Below, piece by piece: positions 8,929-17,980 of a DNA stretch of 64,000 nucleotides. How positions within the stretch are numbered: position 1 is the stretch's first letter; every line of letters begins with the position of its first letter. This DNA is from Hyphomicrobium sp. NDB2Meth4 (lineage in GTDB: Bacteria; Pseudomonadota; Alphaproteobacteria; Rhizobiales; Hyphomicrobiaceae): assembly GCF_900117445.1 (NCBI RefSeq), contig NZ_FPEJ01000005.1:372001-436000 (forward strand). The letters are read 5' to 3'. Below the pieces are notes generated by a model. It saw nothing but the letters and a program-made list of their open reading frames with translations. It made no database searches and had not been told where the DNA came from. Position numbers and translations under genes: made by a program.

Positions 8929-9891
8929 ATGCAGAACCCTGACGAACCCATCCTGATTGCGGCGCTCTATAAGTTCGCCGCCCTCCCGGACTATGCGGAT
9001 GCCCGCACACCGCTCGCCGCGCTATGCTGTTCGCAGGGCGTCAAGGGCACGCTGCTGCTGGCCCCCGAAGGTATCAACGGCACCATCGCCGGCACCGACA
9101 CAGCCATCGGCCGCGTGCTGGATCACATTCGGCAACTCGTCGGCACCGCCGGCCTCGAAGTGAAATTCTCTAGAGCCGCTGAGCTCCCGTTCCACCGCAT
9201 GAAGGTGCGTCTGAAGCGCGAGATCGTCACCATGGGCGAGCCGGGCATCGACCCGCGCCACAGCGTCGGCCGCTATGTGTCTCCGGTCGATTGGAACGCG
9301 CTCATCAGCGAGCCGGGCACCATCCTCATCGACACCCGCAACGACTACGAAGTCGCCGTCGGCACCTTCGAAGGCGCCATCAATCCGCAGACCAAAACCT
9401 TCCGCGAGTTTCCCGCCTGGTTCCGCGCCGAGCGCGAGCGCCTCATCGCTGCCGGCACCGAGCCGAAGGTCGCCATGTTCTGCACCGGCGGCATCCGCTG
9501 CGAGAAGTCGACCGCGTTCCTCAAGGCCGAGGGCGTCGACAACGTCTATCACCTGCAGGGCGGCATCCTGCGCTACCTTGAGCAAGTCCCGCCCGACCAA
9601 AGCAAGTGGCAGGGCGAGTGCTTCGTGTTCGACGAGCGCGTCACCGTCGGCCATGGACTGGAGCGCGGCAACTACGAGCTGTGCCGCGCCTGCCGCCGTC
9701 CGCTCAGCGCCGAGGACCGCGCGTCCGAGCTGTATGAAGAGGGCGTCAGTTGCCCGGCGTGTCATGACGAGCGCACCGACGAGCAGCGCGCCCGCTACCG
9801 CGAGCGTCACCGCCAGGAAGCCCTCGCCGCAGCGCGTGGAGAGACTCACGTCGGCGCCGTACAGACGCACGCGGCCGACCGCGAGCTATAG
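8929..9891 (+). CDS. trhO: tRNA uridine(34) hydroxylase, rhodanese-type (TrhO)
   Basis: 320 residues from ATG 8929. TrhO (formerly YceA) adds oxygen to uridine 34 in the anticodon of several tRNAs, giving ho5U. An N-terminal ferredoxin-like domain (about 5-105) precedes a rhodanese domain (about 115-220) with the loop CTGGIRC at 185-191, where Cys185 is the expected catalytic residue. A Cys-rich C-terminal tail follows ([13 protein letters not shown]). Length and motif order match the family. The frame is open upstream to 8620, but the chain starting [16 protein letters not shown] aligns naturally with family N-termini. Confidence 0.95.
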   Translation: MQNPDEPILIAALYKFAALPDYADARTPLAALCCSQGVKGTLLLAPEGINGTIAGTDTAIGRVLDHIRQLVGTAGLEVKFSRAAELPFHRMKVRLKREIVTMGEPGIDPRHSVGRYVSPVDWNALISEPGTILIDTRNDYEVAVGTFEGAINPQTKTFREFPAWFRAERERLIAAGTEPKVAMFCTGGIRCEKSTAFLKAEGVDNVYHLQGGILRYLEQVPPDQSKWQGECFVFDERVTVGHGLERGNYELCRACRRPLSAEDRASELYEEGVSCPACHDERTDEQRARYRERHRQEALAAARGETHVGAVQTHAADREL

Positions 9892-9934
9892 GAGCACACG
9901 GCCGGCCGACTTTTTCCCGGGCGGCGCCCCTGGC

Positions 9935-10351
9935 TTAAAGTGCCTTGAAGCTCTGCTGCGCGCGCTCGTCAGCCTTGGAGAACGGCACCACAGCGTCGCC
10001 CTTGCCCTTGTCGACCATGGCCCAAAGCCGCGTGCCCGCTTCGGGCGCATTGGTCAGCGGCACCTTGAGCTGACGATGATCGCCGGCCTTCAGCTCGACA
10101 GAACCGAGGGCAGATGCATCGGACATTTTCTCGGGATTGCCTGAGAAAATAGTCAACTTGCCATCTTTCGGCAGATACGCGTAGGCGATCGACACCTCGT
10201 CGTTCTTGAGCTGCTGGTCCAGAACCGTCACAGACGGCGGATACGGCGGCACTGTCTCCTGGGCATAATTCTGAGCGCCTGCATTCGGCACGATGGCGAA
10301 AGCGGACATCAACACACCGATTGCGGGGACAATGATCTGCATAGGCTTCAT
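9935..10351 (-). CDS. Small periplasmic protein, DUF7282-like
   Basis: 138 residues from ATG 10351. The first about 27 residues are a Sec signal (MKPMQIIVPAIGVLMSAFAIV, then cleavage after AGA). The mature part has a pattern close to DUF7282: SVTVLDQQLKNDEVSIAY, DGKLTIFSG, a GDHRQLKVPL turn and TRLWAMVDKGKGD. Proteins of this type are predicted beta-sandwiches of unknown function on the outside of the inner membrane. It is convergent with trhO. The family assignment is by eye and tentative. Confidence 0.75.
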   Translation of the reverse strand: MKPMQIIVPAIGVLMSAFAIVPNAGAQNYAQETVPPYPPSVTVLDQQLKNDEVSIAYAYLPKDGKLTIFSGNPEKMSDASALGSVELKAGDHRQLKVPLTNAPEAGTRLWAMVDKGKGDAVVPFSKADERAQQSFKAL

Positions 10352-10622
10352 GATTGTTCTCGCGTTGGGGATTTCGGACCACGGGCGGCGATTGCTCACC
10401 CTTCAAGCCCAGCAGTCTCGGCGGCCAGTTCAATCTCGCACCTCAGCGCTGAGATCGGCTCACCCTTCTGCATGTTTAGCACCTGGGTCCCCAATGAACC
10501 CGTTGCAAGGCCACAAACTTTGCGTCGAGATCAAGCTCCTTCACGTCATCGCGAGATCGCCGAAACTTGCCTCATTGTGGTACCCGTAGGCAGCAGGCAT
10601 TTTCATCAATTGGGATCGCTCA

Positions 10623-11534
10623 ATGACGGACAATTCCGACTACGGAACTCTGCTCTACGAACTCCTGAGAAGGGCCGACGACGGCGATGCCGCGCCGCTC
10701 GATACCTACCTCGCCGCTGATCGCACGCGCGCAGCATCCGCAGATCACAGACACCTGCTTATCGTGCGGCATCAGTTCGGCACATACAGCGGTGGCCTGT
10801 GGCACGCCTATTCGGCCCAACCCGACATCAACCCTTGGCCCGGCTCGCCGACGCGAACTGCACTCGTCCTGGTGCTGAGCGATGCCCGTGGCGGACGATC
10901 CTGGCACGAACTCACCATCCCCGCAGGCACGCGCATCGAGAAGATCGACATCGAGGGCAGCACGTTTCGCATTTGGACCAGCGATGGGGCGATCACCACC
11001 ACAGGTGAAGAGGTCTACCGCGTTATTGCGGATTGCTCGTTCGCGCCCCCAGGCGCCTCGGAAACTGAAATGGCGCGCAGCTTCGACAAACTCGCCGGGC
11101 GGGCGCCGTTGGACGTTGTCGGGCCGGCAGAGCCAAACGCACCCTTAGGACCTGCCCTCCCGCTCATTCTCAGCGATCCCGCACTCGGAGCGTTCAAATT
11201 CTGGCCGCAACGGCCCGCACGCTACATTCAGACCCGCGAAGATGCGCCGACTTATTCGTTGCTCACCAATGCGGCGGGCAGTCCGGAAGAGGCCCTCGCC
11301 CGCGCCCGCGAGATCATTCCCGACATCGCGAAGCAGGTACTTGCCGGCGCTCACCTCGTTCACGCGCTTAAGCCCGACTTCGCCACGAGTGCAGCCCGCC
11401 TGCTTAGCGCTGAGTTTCTTGCAGACGGAAGCGTCCGCCTCTCGATCGACGACGGCATCGAAGGCTCGACGTCAGCGGACCTGGAACTCGGAACCGACGG
11501 AAAGCTGAATCTGCTTGGAACTGATGGTCCCTAG
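10623..11534 (+). CDS. Hypothetical protein, 303 residues
   Basis: No family recognised. The protein starts MTDNSDYGTLLYELL at ATG 10623, lacks a signal peptide and transmembrane spans, and is acidic with mixed alpha/beta character. The region about 80-150 looks like beta strands (ALVLVLSD, SWHELTIPAGTRIEKIDIEG, FRIWTSDG). The last about 100 residues carry an Ala-rich helix followed by a sequence rich in SIDDG and TSADLELG. The codon pattern is native. It stands alone between short hypothetical genes and its role is unknown. Confidence 0.8.
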   Translation: MTDNSDYGTLLYELLRRADDGDAAPLDTYLAADRTRAASADHRHLLIVRHQFGTYSGGLWHAYSAQPDINPWPGSPTRTALVLVLSDARGGRSWHELTIPAGTRIEKIDIEGSTFRIWTSDGAITTTGEEVYRVIADCSFAPPGASETEMARSFDKLAGRAPLDVVGPAEPNAPLGPALPLILSDPALGAFKFWPQRPARYIQTREDAPTYSLLTNAAGSPEEALARAREIIPDIAKQVLAGAHLVHALKPDFATSAARLLSAEFLADGSVRLSIDDGIEGSTSADLELGTDGKLNLLGTDGP

Positions 11535-11653
11535 ACGCGGCGCTGATTGCGACCAATTCGGGAACCAACATCAGATCATCCGGATTTATTCTCTAGAACC
11601 AACGGAGCATTACCATCCCGAGGCAGATAACAATCCGGCAGCCGCACGACGGA

Positions 11654-11866
11654 ATGCCGCCCAACTCGGATAAAGAAATGGATACGCCGCCAAAAGTCCT
11701 CGGCCCGTCACTGCGCCAGCTATTCGCGTCTATGATCCGCCGGCCGATGGGTTGGACTATGATCGACGCGTTCGCCCGCCTCGAAGAGCGTGAGGAAGCC
11801 GCGCGCGACACCGAAACGGACAACAACAGTTCCACTAAAGAGTCAGATCGCCACAAGCGCTCCTGA
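11654..11866 (+). CDS. Small hypothetical protein, 70 residues
   Basis: The central segment LGPSLRQLFASMIRRPMGWTMIDAFARLEEREEAARD forms a plausible amphipathic helix and resembles short conserved proteins of related bacteria; flanks are charged and probably disordered. The start may be ATG 11654 or the in-frame ATG at 11681. There is no signal or domain. Evidence is limited to codon pattern and this segment, so the gene is only moderately supported. Confidence 0.5.
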   Translation: MPPNSDKEMDTPPKVLGPSLRQLFASMIRRPMGWTMIDAFARLEEREEAARDTETDNNSSTKESDRHKRS

Positions 11867-11895
11867 CGGCACACCCCCAAGTAGGTGCCCGCGAC

Positions 11896-12462
11896 TTACT
11901 TGCCCCACACGGTGGCTTCGCTCCACCCGAGCTCCGCGAACTCCTCCGCGCGCAGTGGAGCTTCAGCAATGGAAAAGAACTCATCGAGCTGCGGCGGCTT
12001 CACCTGGGTCCCCGAAAGCATGGCATGGGCCTGCCCGCGGTGATGTATCTGATGCTGAAACAAGTGCATCAGAAGCCGATCGCAACGCTCCGTCTGCACG
12101 CGATTACCCCGGTTAACGCGCACGACGGTGTTTAGCGCTGCATCGTCGAGCTTGTCGCAAACTGCAATTAAGCGCTGGTCCATCGACCGTTGCGCCGCAG
12201 TGAGTTCCGATAGTTGCGGATACGGCACGTCGGTGTTCCAAGCAGCTGGACCTAGCCACCCGCCCTCGATCGCATCTATGTAGAACAGATCGACAATGTA
12301 GATATGGTTCAGCGTCGCCTGCAGGCTGGGAAAAAATGACGTACGCTGCGCCTCGAACTCCGCCTGCGTAAGCGCAGCGCATGCAGTCAGCAGGCGATGG
12401 TTGCACCACGCATTGTTGTAAGCGAACGCACGATACGTCTGCACCAAACTAGCGTTCATCAT
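11896..12462 (-). CDS. DinB-family metal-binding protein
   Basis: 188 residues. The four-helix DinB fold is indicated by the three histidines of its metal site: His53 (ATLNHIYIVD) and His137 with His141 (LFQHQIHHRGQ). DinB-like proteins are nickel- or zinc-binding and include thiol-dependent transferases; many are damage- or stress-induced. The family substrate here is unknown. The gene lies upstream of a small secreted protein on the same strand, with a gap of about 70 bases. Confidence 0.9.
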   Translation of the reverse strand: MMNASLVQTYRAFAYNNAWCNHRLLTACAALTQAEFEAQRTSFFPSLQATLNHIYIVDLFYIDAIEGGWLGPAAWNTDVPYPQLSELTAAQRSMDQRLIAVCDKLDDAALNTVVRVNRGNRVQTERCDRLLMHLFQHQIHHRGQAHAMLSGTQVKPPQLDEFFSIAEAPLRAEEFAELGWSEATVWGK

Positions 12463-12531
12463 AGCCCATCAGCGAACATAATCTCGTTCGATCATACTCG
12501 CAGACTAGCACGGGCAACACCGCTTGCACGC

Positions 12532-12789
12532 TCAGTAGGGATCGGCGCGATAGTAGCGGCAGCGCGGACGATCGTAATAGCCATTGTCGTAGGGCTCGTA
12601 CCTGCCATAGCGCCAGTCGTCGTTGCTGCCCCAGCGACGCAGCTGTTCACGCTCCTGGCGATCCAGCCAGCGACCCTGCCGCTCCTTGGCACGGGCGCCT
12701 TCAATGCCGGCAACCGAGTCCGCTCGTGCCGCCGGTGGCGCAAATGCAAGTGTAATTGCTGCTGCCGCAAGACCCAGTTTCAACTTCAT
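12532..12789 (-). CDS. Small secreted Arg/Tyr-rich protein
   Basis: 85 residues from ATG 12789, preceded by GGAG at a good distance. A signal peptide covers about residues 1-23 (MKLKLGLAAAAITLAFAPPA, cleavage after ARA). The mature protein is rich in Arg, Tyr, Asp and Gly (WRYGRYEPYDNGYYDRPRCRYYR) and probably disordered. No family is recognised; such short Arg/Tyr-rich exported proteins are common in this order. Confidence 0.8.
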   Translation of the reverse strand: MKLKLGLAAAAITLAFAPPAARADSVAGIEGARAKERQGRWLDRQEREQLRRWGSNDDWRYGRYEPYDNGYYDRPRCRYYRADPY

Positions 12790-12954
12790 GACCCATCTCC
12801 AACTTGCGCGTTAGATTCAACGATGGCGCTTACTGGCTAAACGTCCCGCGGCCCACTGCCGTTCCGCCCACTGCGCCCCGGAAACCCCGGCTACACCTCT
12901 TTGCTGCTAAGCTCCGATCCCCGGCCCCCCGACGCGCAAACTGTAGACAAACGC

Positions 12955-13551
12955 ATGCCCCTTCTGACTTTCATCGCCAACAACTGGCAGCGCGCCCTGC
13001 CGGCGCTCGCCATCGCCGGCGTCGTCGCTTGGCTAATCGCTTTTCATGCCGACCCCAGCAGCGAGCGCGCGTTGTTTGCAGCCTTGCTCGTAATCTACAT
13101 GGTGCACCAGACCGAGGAGCACCTGTGGCCCGGCGGGTTCCGCCAATTCACCAATGCGCGCCTGTTCAAGAGCAGCAATCCCAATTGGCCCGTGGATATC
13201 GACGGGGTGGCGCTGGTCAATATCGTCTATGTCTGGGTGCCGCTGGTGCTCGCGGTAATCTGGCCCGACGAATTGCGCTGGATCGGGCTGGGCTGGGTCG
13301 CGCTCACGCTCGTCAACGGCATCATCCACGTCGTCACGACGCTGCGTTTCCGCGTCTACAATCCAGGGCTCGTCACCTCGATTGTGCTGTTCCTGCCATT
13401 TACGCTCTATGTTCTCTATCACGGGGTTGCGATCGGCGCGATTTCGGGCGTTGAGGTTGCAGCGCTCCTCATTGCTGGCGTGCTGCTGCATATTCCGGTC
13501 GCCGCACTGTTCGCGCTGCCGTACATGCAGCGCCGCCAAGCGCACGCTTGA
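12955..13551 (+). CDS. HXXEE-domain membrane protein
   Basis: 198 residues from ATG 12955; an in-frame TTG at 12901 is less likely. About five hydrophobic segments are visible. The signature HQTEE occurs in the segment IYMVHQTEEHLWPGGF, and a second conserved His appears in NGIIHVV, matching the HXXEE (PF13787) family of integral membrane proteins. Catalytic activity is unproven for the family, though the invariant His and Glu suggest metal binding in the membrane. It ends in a hairpin shared with the convergent PRC-barrel gene. Confidence 0.88.
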   Translation: MPLLTFIANNWQRALPALAIAGVVAWLIAFHADPSSERALFAALLVIYMVHQTEEHLWPGGFRQFTNARLFKSSNPNWPVDIDGVALVNIVYVWVPLVLAVIWPDELRWIGLGWVALTLVNGIIHVVTTLRFRVYNPGLVTSIVLFLPFTLYVLYHGVAIGAISGVEVAALLIAGVLLHIPVAALFALPYMQRRQAHA

Positions 13552-13558
13552 AATAAAA

Positions 13559-13585
13559 TGGGCCACCCGCAATGCGGATGGCCCA
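13559..13585. terminator. Bidirectional hairpin terminator
   Basis: TGGGCCAcCCGC (13559-13570) pairs with GCGGaTGGCCCA (13574-13585) around an AAT loop, with one mismatch. It sits between the converging HXXEE gene (stop 13549-13551) and PRC-barrel gene (stop near 13617). There is no strong U-run, so it may act with Rho or as an mRNA-stabilizing 3' end. Confidence 0.65.
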
Positions 13586-13616
13586 GTCACTCGGTGACAA
13601 CACCAAACGCGTGTTC

Positions 13617-14006
13617 TTAGTTCTTTTCCGCGTTGGTCGGCGGCAAGCTCTTCACCTCCGCCTCTGTCATCTTCAACGTGATGCGGTCAGGCTGCACTGC
13701 CTCCAGGTTTCCGTTGTCAAGAAGCACGCGGCTCTCACCGATGCCAAGAAACCCGCCGACGTCGACATAGACGCTGTCACCCGAGATGGCCGCCACCTCG
13801 CCTACGTTCTTGCCATCGCTCGAGTAAACGGCGCGGCCAATCCAAGCCTCCGTGGGTTTCATGCTCGAGCCGACGTCCACGTTGATATCGACCGGACCGG
13901 CAGGCGTATCGACGCGAGCCCCCGGCGTGTTGACCTTGACGTCCGCCAGCGCAGCGCCGGCCGTGCCAAGCGCGAGGGTTGCAGCAAGAATGATGCGGCT
14001 GGTCAT
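13617..14006 (-). CDS. Exported PRC-barrel domain protein
   Basis: 129 residues from ATG 14006, with GGAGGAG seven bases upstream; the longer reading to 14132 is not needed. Signal peptide about 1-21 (MTSRIILAATLALGTAGAALA). The C-terminal 75 residues read WIGRAVYSSDGKNVGEVAAISGDSVYVDVGGFLGIGE, the beta-barrel pattern of PRC-barrel proteins. Periplasmic members are frequent in Hyphomicrobiales; their role is unclear. Convergent with the HXXEE gene. Confidence 0.9.
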   Translation of the reverse strand: MTSRIILAATLALGTAGAALADVKVNTPGARVDTPAGPVDINVDVGSSMKPTEAWIGRAVYSSDGKNVGEVAAISGDSVYVDVGGFLGIGESRVLLDNGNLEAVQPDRITLKMTEAEVKSLPPTNAEKN

Positions 14007-14138
14007 GTCACTCCTCCAAATTGTTGCGCCGTGGAAACGCCGATCAAACGAACCCGTTCCATGCACCCCAGTGCGGCAAGCTGTGCTAGTAAGAAGCAAA
14101 TCCAATCGTGCGGCGTCGGAATCCGGAAACAAACAGAG

Positions 14139-14621
14139 ATGTCACATTTGCGTCGCCGCAACGCTCGGTCCCATTGCGGCAAAGCTGCGCTGCTGTTTTT
14201 GGCTCTGATGTGCGGCGCGTGCTCGGGTATCGGCTCGCAGAACGGTGCCACGACGCCGAATGATCCTGCCGCATTGATGCCGACAGCTGACGCTGCCGTG
14301 CGCAACACCCCCGTCGTCACGGGACGCCCGGCACGCGTCTTCGTTTTCGCCGGACTCGGCGACAAGTGCGAAACCCTCCCGGCCCCGCAAGTCACCGTCA
14401 CGCATGCGCCGGCGAAGGGCGACATTTCCTTCGTGCCGGGCCAGGAGACGACGATTGCCGCGTCCGCGCAGGGCACTTGCACCGGCAAGAAGGCGAGCGG
14501 AACCGGCGTCTACTACACAGCGCGCTCCGGCCAGCAGGGAACGGATCGCTTTTCAGTGACGGCGCGCCTCGCCAGCGGCGAAACCACGACACGCAATTTC
14601 GAAGTTCACATCGCCGAATAG
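14139..14621 (+). CDS. Putative lipoprotein / exported protein with Ig-like beta domain
   Basis: 160 residues from ATG 14139. A basic n-region (SHLRRRNARSHCGK) is followed by a hydrophobic core and CGAC around residue 28. This resembles a lipobox but is not a perfect one. The mature region has alternating beta-strand sequence (GRPARVFVFAGLGDKCE, PQVTVTHAPAKGDISFVPG, GTDRFSVTARLASGETTTRNFEVHI) suggestive of an immunoglobulin-like fold. Two Cys pairs could form a disulfide. No function can be assigned. Confidence 0.7.
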   Translation: MSHLRRRNARSHCGKAALLFLALMCGACSGIGSQNGATTPNDPAALMPTADAAVRNTPVVTGRPARVFVFAGLGDKCETLPAPQVTVTHAPAKGDISFVPGQETTIAASAQGTCTGKKASGTGVYYTARSGQQGTDRFSVTARLASGETTTRNFEVHIAE

Positions 14622-14834
14622 GTCACCAGGCCAGCGCGCATGGGGAGATCGTGCTTTCTCCACGCTTCAGCGTTAACATCGAGCAACCGCATGCGTGCGC
14701 ACGACCGAAGCAAATGGCCACACCGGATCGAGCTTAAAATTTAGCAACGTTGACGGTTGCCGATGCCCGCGCGGGCGCCCTGCGTGTTATTAGACGCCCC
14801 AACCTCATTAACAGCAGCGGGTTTCATTCAGCGC

Positions 14835-15929
14835 ATGCGAGCAATTTTGCCTCTTCGATCGACACTGATGCTTATGGCTACCCTTCTGTTCGCGACGGCA
14901 CACCTGTCGCCGCCGAGCGAAGCCGCAGCACTCACGAAGGAACAGGTTGAGGCCCAGTCCGCGTATGATTCCGCGCTCGCTGAATTCAAGAAAGTGCTCG
15001 CCGAGCGCCGCGCGCAGATCGACGGCAAGAAGAAAATGCCGACACGCCCCGGACAAGCGCTCTACCTCGCTCGCGTCAAGGTGATGTCGACCTACAAAGA
15101 TCTCACTGACGCCGTCCCCGAGCGCATCGGCCGGCCAAACAAGTTCAACGTGCCGCCTGCCTACTTCGATGCCGCCATCGAACCGCTGATCCAGGAGTAC
15201 GCCGACCTGTTTCGCGTGCTACAGGCCCCGCCGCCCAACGCGCAGGATTCAAAGACCCCGTTCAAGGATGTCGTCGATCTTGGCACTGTCATCGCACGAG
15301 CCGAAGGTCTCGATCCGACGACCGCGCAGAAGGCCGGAGAGATTAGCCTTGGCCTGTTTTACGCCGAGACGAACGGCCGCCAGAATATCGGCAACGCCCG
15401 CTCGAAGACTTACATGGGCAGCTTGCAGACCGGCACCTCGGAGAATGCCAAGGGAGCGCGCAAGTGGGCCGCGATCAAAGCCAAGGTGCGCAAGCTGGAT
15501 CCCCAACTCGCTGCGCGCGACGATGCCGAGGAGAAGCGCGCGAAGGGCATCGACCAGCGCTACAATCACTGGATCGCCGTTCGCAACGGATTGATGAACG
15601 CGCACGCCGATCTGTTCGGTCAGATCCCCGAGATCGTCAAAATGGTTCCCGACGATATCGACCAGATGAAGTTGTTCGAGCTCATCCAGATCATCCCCAC
15701 ACCAACACGCGCCGCCCTCGCATCCGGCGACTTCGAGAACTATCGCATCACCGATCCGAAGATTATGGGCTACCTGCGCAACAACGCCGTATTCACCTTC
15801 GGCAAGAAGGATCGCGCCAAGAAGTCAGCGACTTACCGTGAGATCCTCGACGGCATGTGGCTGTTCGACGACAAGTTCAAGCGGGCACAGAAAAAGTACG
15901 AAGAGGTCAAAGCCGGCACCGCCGGCTAG
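14835..15929 (+). CDS. Exported protein, possible lysozyme-like fold
   Basis: 364 residues from ATG 14835, the start that gives a clean signal peptide (MRAILPLRSTLMLMATLLFA, cleavage near residue 31). The mature protein is helical and highly charged. The segment GEISLGLFYAETNG (Glu178) followed by SKTYMGSLQTGTSENAKG resembles the catalytic Glu and Gly-x-x-Gln loop of lytic transglycosylases. This is only a motif-level likeness. The gene is convergent with an L,D-transpeptidase, which fits a cell-wall role, but function is not established. Confidence 0.7.
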   Translation: MRAILPLRSTLMLMATLLFATAHLSPPSEAAALTKEQVEAQSAYDSALAEFKKVLAERRAQIDGKKKMPTRPGQALYLARVKVMSTYKDLTDAVPERIGRPNKFNVPPAYFDAAIEPLIQEYADLFRVLQAPPPNAQDSKTPFKDVVDLGTVIARAEGLDPTTAQKAGEISLGLFYAETNGRQNIGNARSKTYMGSLQTGTSENAKGARKWAAIKAKVRKLDPQLAARDDAEEKRAKGIDQRYNHWIAVRNGLMNAHADLFGQIPEIVKMVPDDIDQMKLFELIQIIPTPTRAALASGDFENYRITDPKIMGYLRNNAVFTFGKKDRAKKSATYREILDGMWLFDDKFKRAQKKYEEVKAGTAG

Positions 15930-15941
15930 TCACAGCGCGAT

Positions 15942-16619
15942 CTAGTACGCCCAGCGGTCGATGTCACGACGCGGCAGATCGCGCGATCGCATCGACCGCA
16001 GCCGCCGATCCTCTCGCGGTCCCGACGACACCGAATAACCGCCGCCGAAACGCTCCCACGTCACCGTCACCTTGGTGCCGACAGGAACACGCGGATAGAG
16101 GTCGAGCACGTCGCGATTATACATGCGGATGCAGCCCTTCGAAGCCGCTGTGCCGATTGTCCAGGGCGCATCGGTGCCATGAATGCGATACGTGCTGGAG
16201 CCGAGATAGAGCGCGCGCACACCGAGTGGATTCATCGGATGCCCGCCAGGCACCCAACTTGGCAACCGCGGATTCTCGCGCAGCATGTCGGGGGTCGGCC
16301 GCCAAGAGGGATTGACCCGCTTGCTCGTCACCTTGGTGATGCCCTGCCAACGGTCCTGCTCGCGCGGGATGGCGATTGGATAGCTGATCGCCTCGCCCGG
16401 CCGCGCGATGTAGTACAGTCGCCTGTCGCCGAAGCTGACGATGATCTGATTGGCCGTGTACTTCGGATCGAAGCCTACGCTCTCACGCCCGCTTCCGTCG
16501 CGATCCTGCCCACCACCCCAATCCCAGAACAATTGAGCCGATGCAGGTTGTGCCGTGGCCGCCAGCCAGACCATGCAACCGGACAGTCCTGCAACCGCAC
16601 AACGGAGGAAACGCATCAT
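15942..16619 (-). CDS. L,D-transpeptidase (YkuD domain)
   Basis: 225 residues. Signal peptide about 1-28 (cleavage after ASA). The YkuD domain spans about 55-195: IIVSFGDRRLYYI at its start, then YRIHGTD with His147 and the active-site segment SKGCIRMYN with Cys163 and Arg165. Enzymes of this class make 3-3 peptidoglycan cross-links or attach outer-membrane proteins to the wall. The tail is basic (REDRRLRSMRSRD). It is the second or third enzyme of this kind in the first 20 kb. Confidence 0.95.
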   Translation of the reverse strand: MMRFLRCAVAGLSGCMVWLAATAQPASAQLFWDWGGGQDRDGSGRESVGFDPKYTANQIIVSFGDRRLYYIARPGEAISYPIAIPREQDRWQGITKVTSKRVNPSWRPTPDMLRENPRLPSWVPGGHPMNPLGVRALYLGSSTYRIHGTDAPWTIGTAASKGCIRMYNRDVLDLYPRVPVGTKVTVTWERFGGGYSVSSGPREDRRLRSMRSRDLPRRDIDRWAY

Positions 16620-16816
16620 CGCCTAATAGCCTCTAAGAGCACCCATTTCCCCCTTTGAGCCAACACTGTGGCAACAGAGAGTCGGAGCACGCAAAAGGCG
16701 ACATCTTCGCGGCTCAAAAGGGCTCAGAACGCGCATCTTTTCAAAGGCATCTTGCCTCCCCGGCGCCATCTCTAGTATGCAGCCGGGCAGAAACCGATTT
16801 TGCCTTCCAGGAGCAC

Positions 16817-16948
16817 ATGATGCCGACGCTGTCAGATTCCCGCCGCAAGAAGATCCAGGCCCGCCAGCGTAAGGCCGAGAACGAGAAGAAGCGCCTCGCA
16901 AAGATCGCCAAGAAAGAGCGCAACGAGAAGACGGCGGCCTCGGCCTGA
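16817..16948 (+). CDS. Small basic conserved protein, 43 residues
   Basis: Starts at ATG 16817 with AGGAG close upstream. The chain is a single Lys/Arg/Ala-rich helix (SDSRRKKIQARQRKAENEKK, then RLAKIAKKERNEK). Such short, strongly basic proteins occur widely in Hyphomicrobiales and are likely nucleic-acid or ribosome associated, but this role is only a guess. The in-frame reading upstream to 16655 lacks protein character. Confidence 0.75.
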   Translation: MMPTLSDSRRKKIQARQRKAENEKKRLAKIAKKERNEKTAASA

Positions 16949-17020
16949 TCTGACCGGAAGGGCGGGCGGGAAGACTGCTTTCCGCGCCGCCATCTCCGCC
17001 TCAAGAGGCAACGCCAAGAC

Positions 17021-17470
17021 CTAGGCTGGGCGTCGCGGCACCACGAGCTTCGACGCCAGCACCTGCACCACCTCGCCACGTTGATTGCGCGTTTCCGAGC
17101 GCACCGTGACGATGCCGCGATCGGGCTTCGATCGCGACGGCTTGATCTCCAGCACTTCACTGAACACCTGCAGCTCATCTCCCGGCCGAGTAGGCCGCGG
17201 CCAAACGATCTCGCCGCCCGCTCCGATCACGCCCCCGGCAATCGGCGCACCGCCCTCGACGAGCAGGCGCATCGTCACCGCCCCGGTATGCCAGCCGCTC
17301 GCCGCCAGTGCGCCGAACAGCGACTTTTCCGCCGCCTCATCATCGAGGTGGAACGGCTGCGGGTCATACGCAGCCGCAAATTGCTTTATGTCCTCCGCCG
17401 TCATCAGGTGCTTGCCGCTTTCAAAGCGCTGACCGACGGAGAGATCATCGAGATAGAGCCGGTTTGGCAT
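17021..17470 (-). CDS. MaoC-family dehydratase
   Basis: 149 residues with a hot-dog fold pattern. The hydratase motif is visible as FAAAYDPQPFHLDDEAAEKSLFG (Asp and His of the catalytic pair) and then GWHTGAVTMRL. MaoC-like proteins hydrate trans-2-enoyl-CoA esters. The substrate is unknown here. It follows a small coiled-coil gene on the same strand with an 11-base gap, so the two are probably co-transcribed. Confidence 0.92.
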   Translation of the reverse strand: MPNRLYLDDLSVGQRFESGKHLMTAEDIKQFAAAYDPQPFHLDDEAAEKSLFGALAASGWHTGAVTMRLLVEGGAPIAGGVIGAGGEIVWPRPTRPGDELQVFSEVLEIKPSRSKPDRGIVTVRSETRNQRGEVVQVLASKLVVPRRPA

Positions 17471-17481
17471 CTCGGCTTCGA

Positions 17482-17775
17482 TCAGGTCGGCAGCACGGAG
17501 CGCAGCTGATCCTCGTACTGCTTCACGGCAGCCAGAGCGCGCTCCTTCATGATGGACGCCGACGGACCGCCCTGCTCCGGCCGGAATCCCTCGATCGCCT
17601 TCTGGGCATTGGTGACGATGCGAGTGGCGGCATTCTGCGGGTTGAGCTCGCGCAGCGTCATCGCCTGGAGCAGCTGGGTGAGGATCACACCGGTGGCCAG
17701 AACCATACCGTTCAGCTCGGCGTTCTCACGCTTGAGGCGCTCAATGGCGGCTTGCATCTCTTCGTTGTTCGACAT
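17482..17775 (-). CDS. Small coiled-coil hypothetical protein
   Basis: 97 residues from ATG 17775, preceded by GGAGAG five bases upstream. Residues 3-30 form a probable coiled coil (NNEEMQAAIERLKRENAELN), followed by a helical region. No domain is recognised. It lies immediately upstream of the MaoC gene in what looks like a two-gene operon. Confidence 0.75.
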   Translation of the reverse strand: MSNNEEMQAAIERLKRENAELNGMVLATGVILTQLLQAMTLRELNPQNAATRIVTNAQKAIEGFRPEQGGPSASIMKERALAAVKQYEDQLRSVLPT

Positions 17776-17980
17776 CGGGTCTCTCCAGACGTGGGGTTGC
17801 CTTTTGGGTCCCTCGCTATAGCAATGGATTCCGGGCCCCGCAGCGCCCCTCTTTGCGACACATGGCCCTTTGGGGCAGGGGCCGGAGCCGTAAAGCCGGC
17901 GCAATGAGCCTTTCTCTTGCCCCGACTCCTCGTTAGGACTGGCCATAGACGCGGGACAGCCTCAGGGAGCACCGGCACCT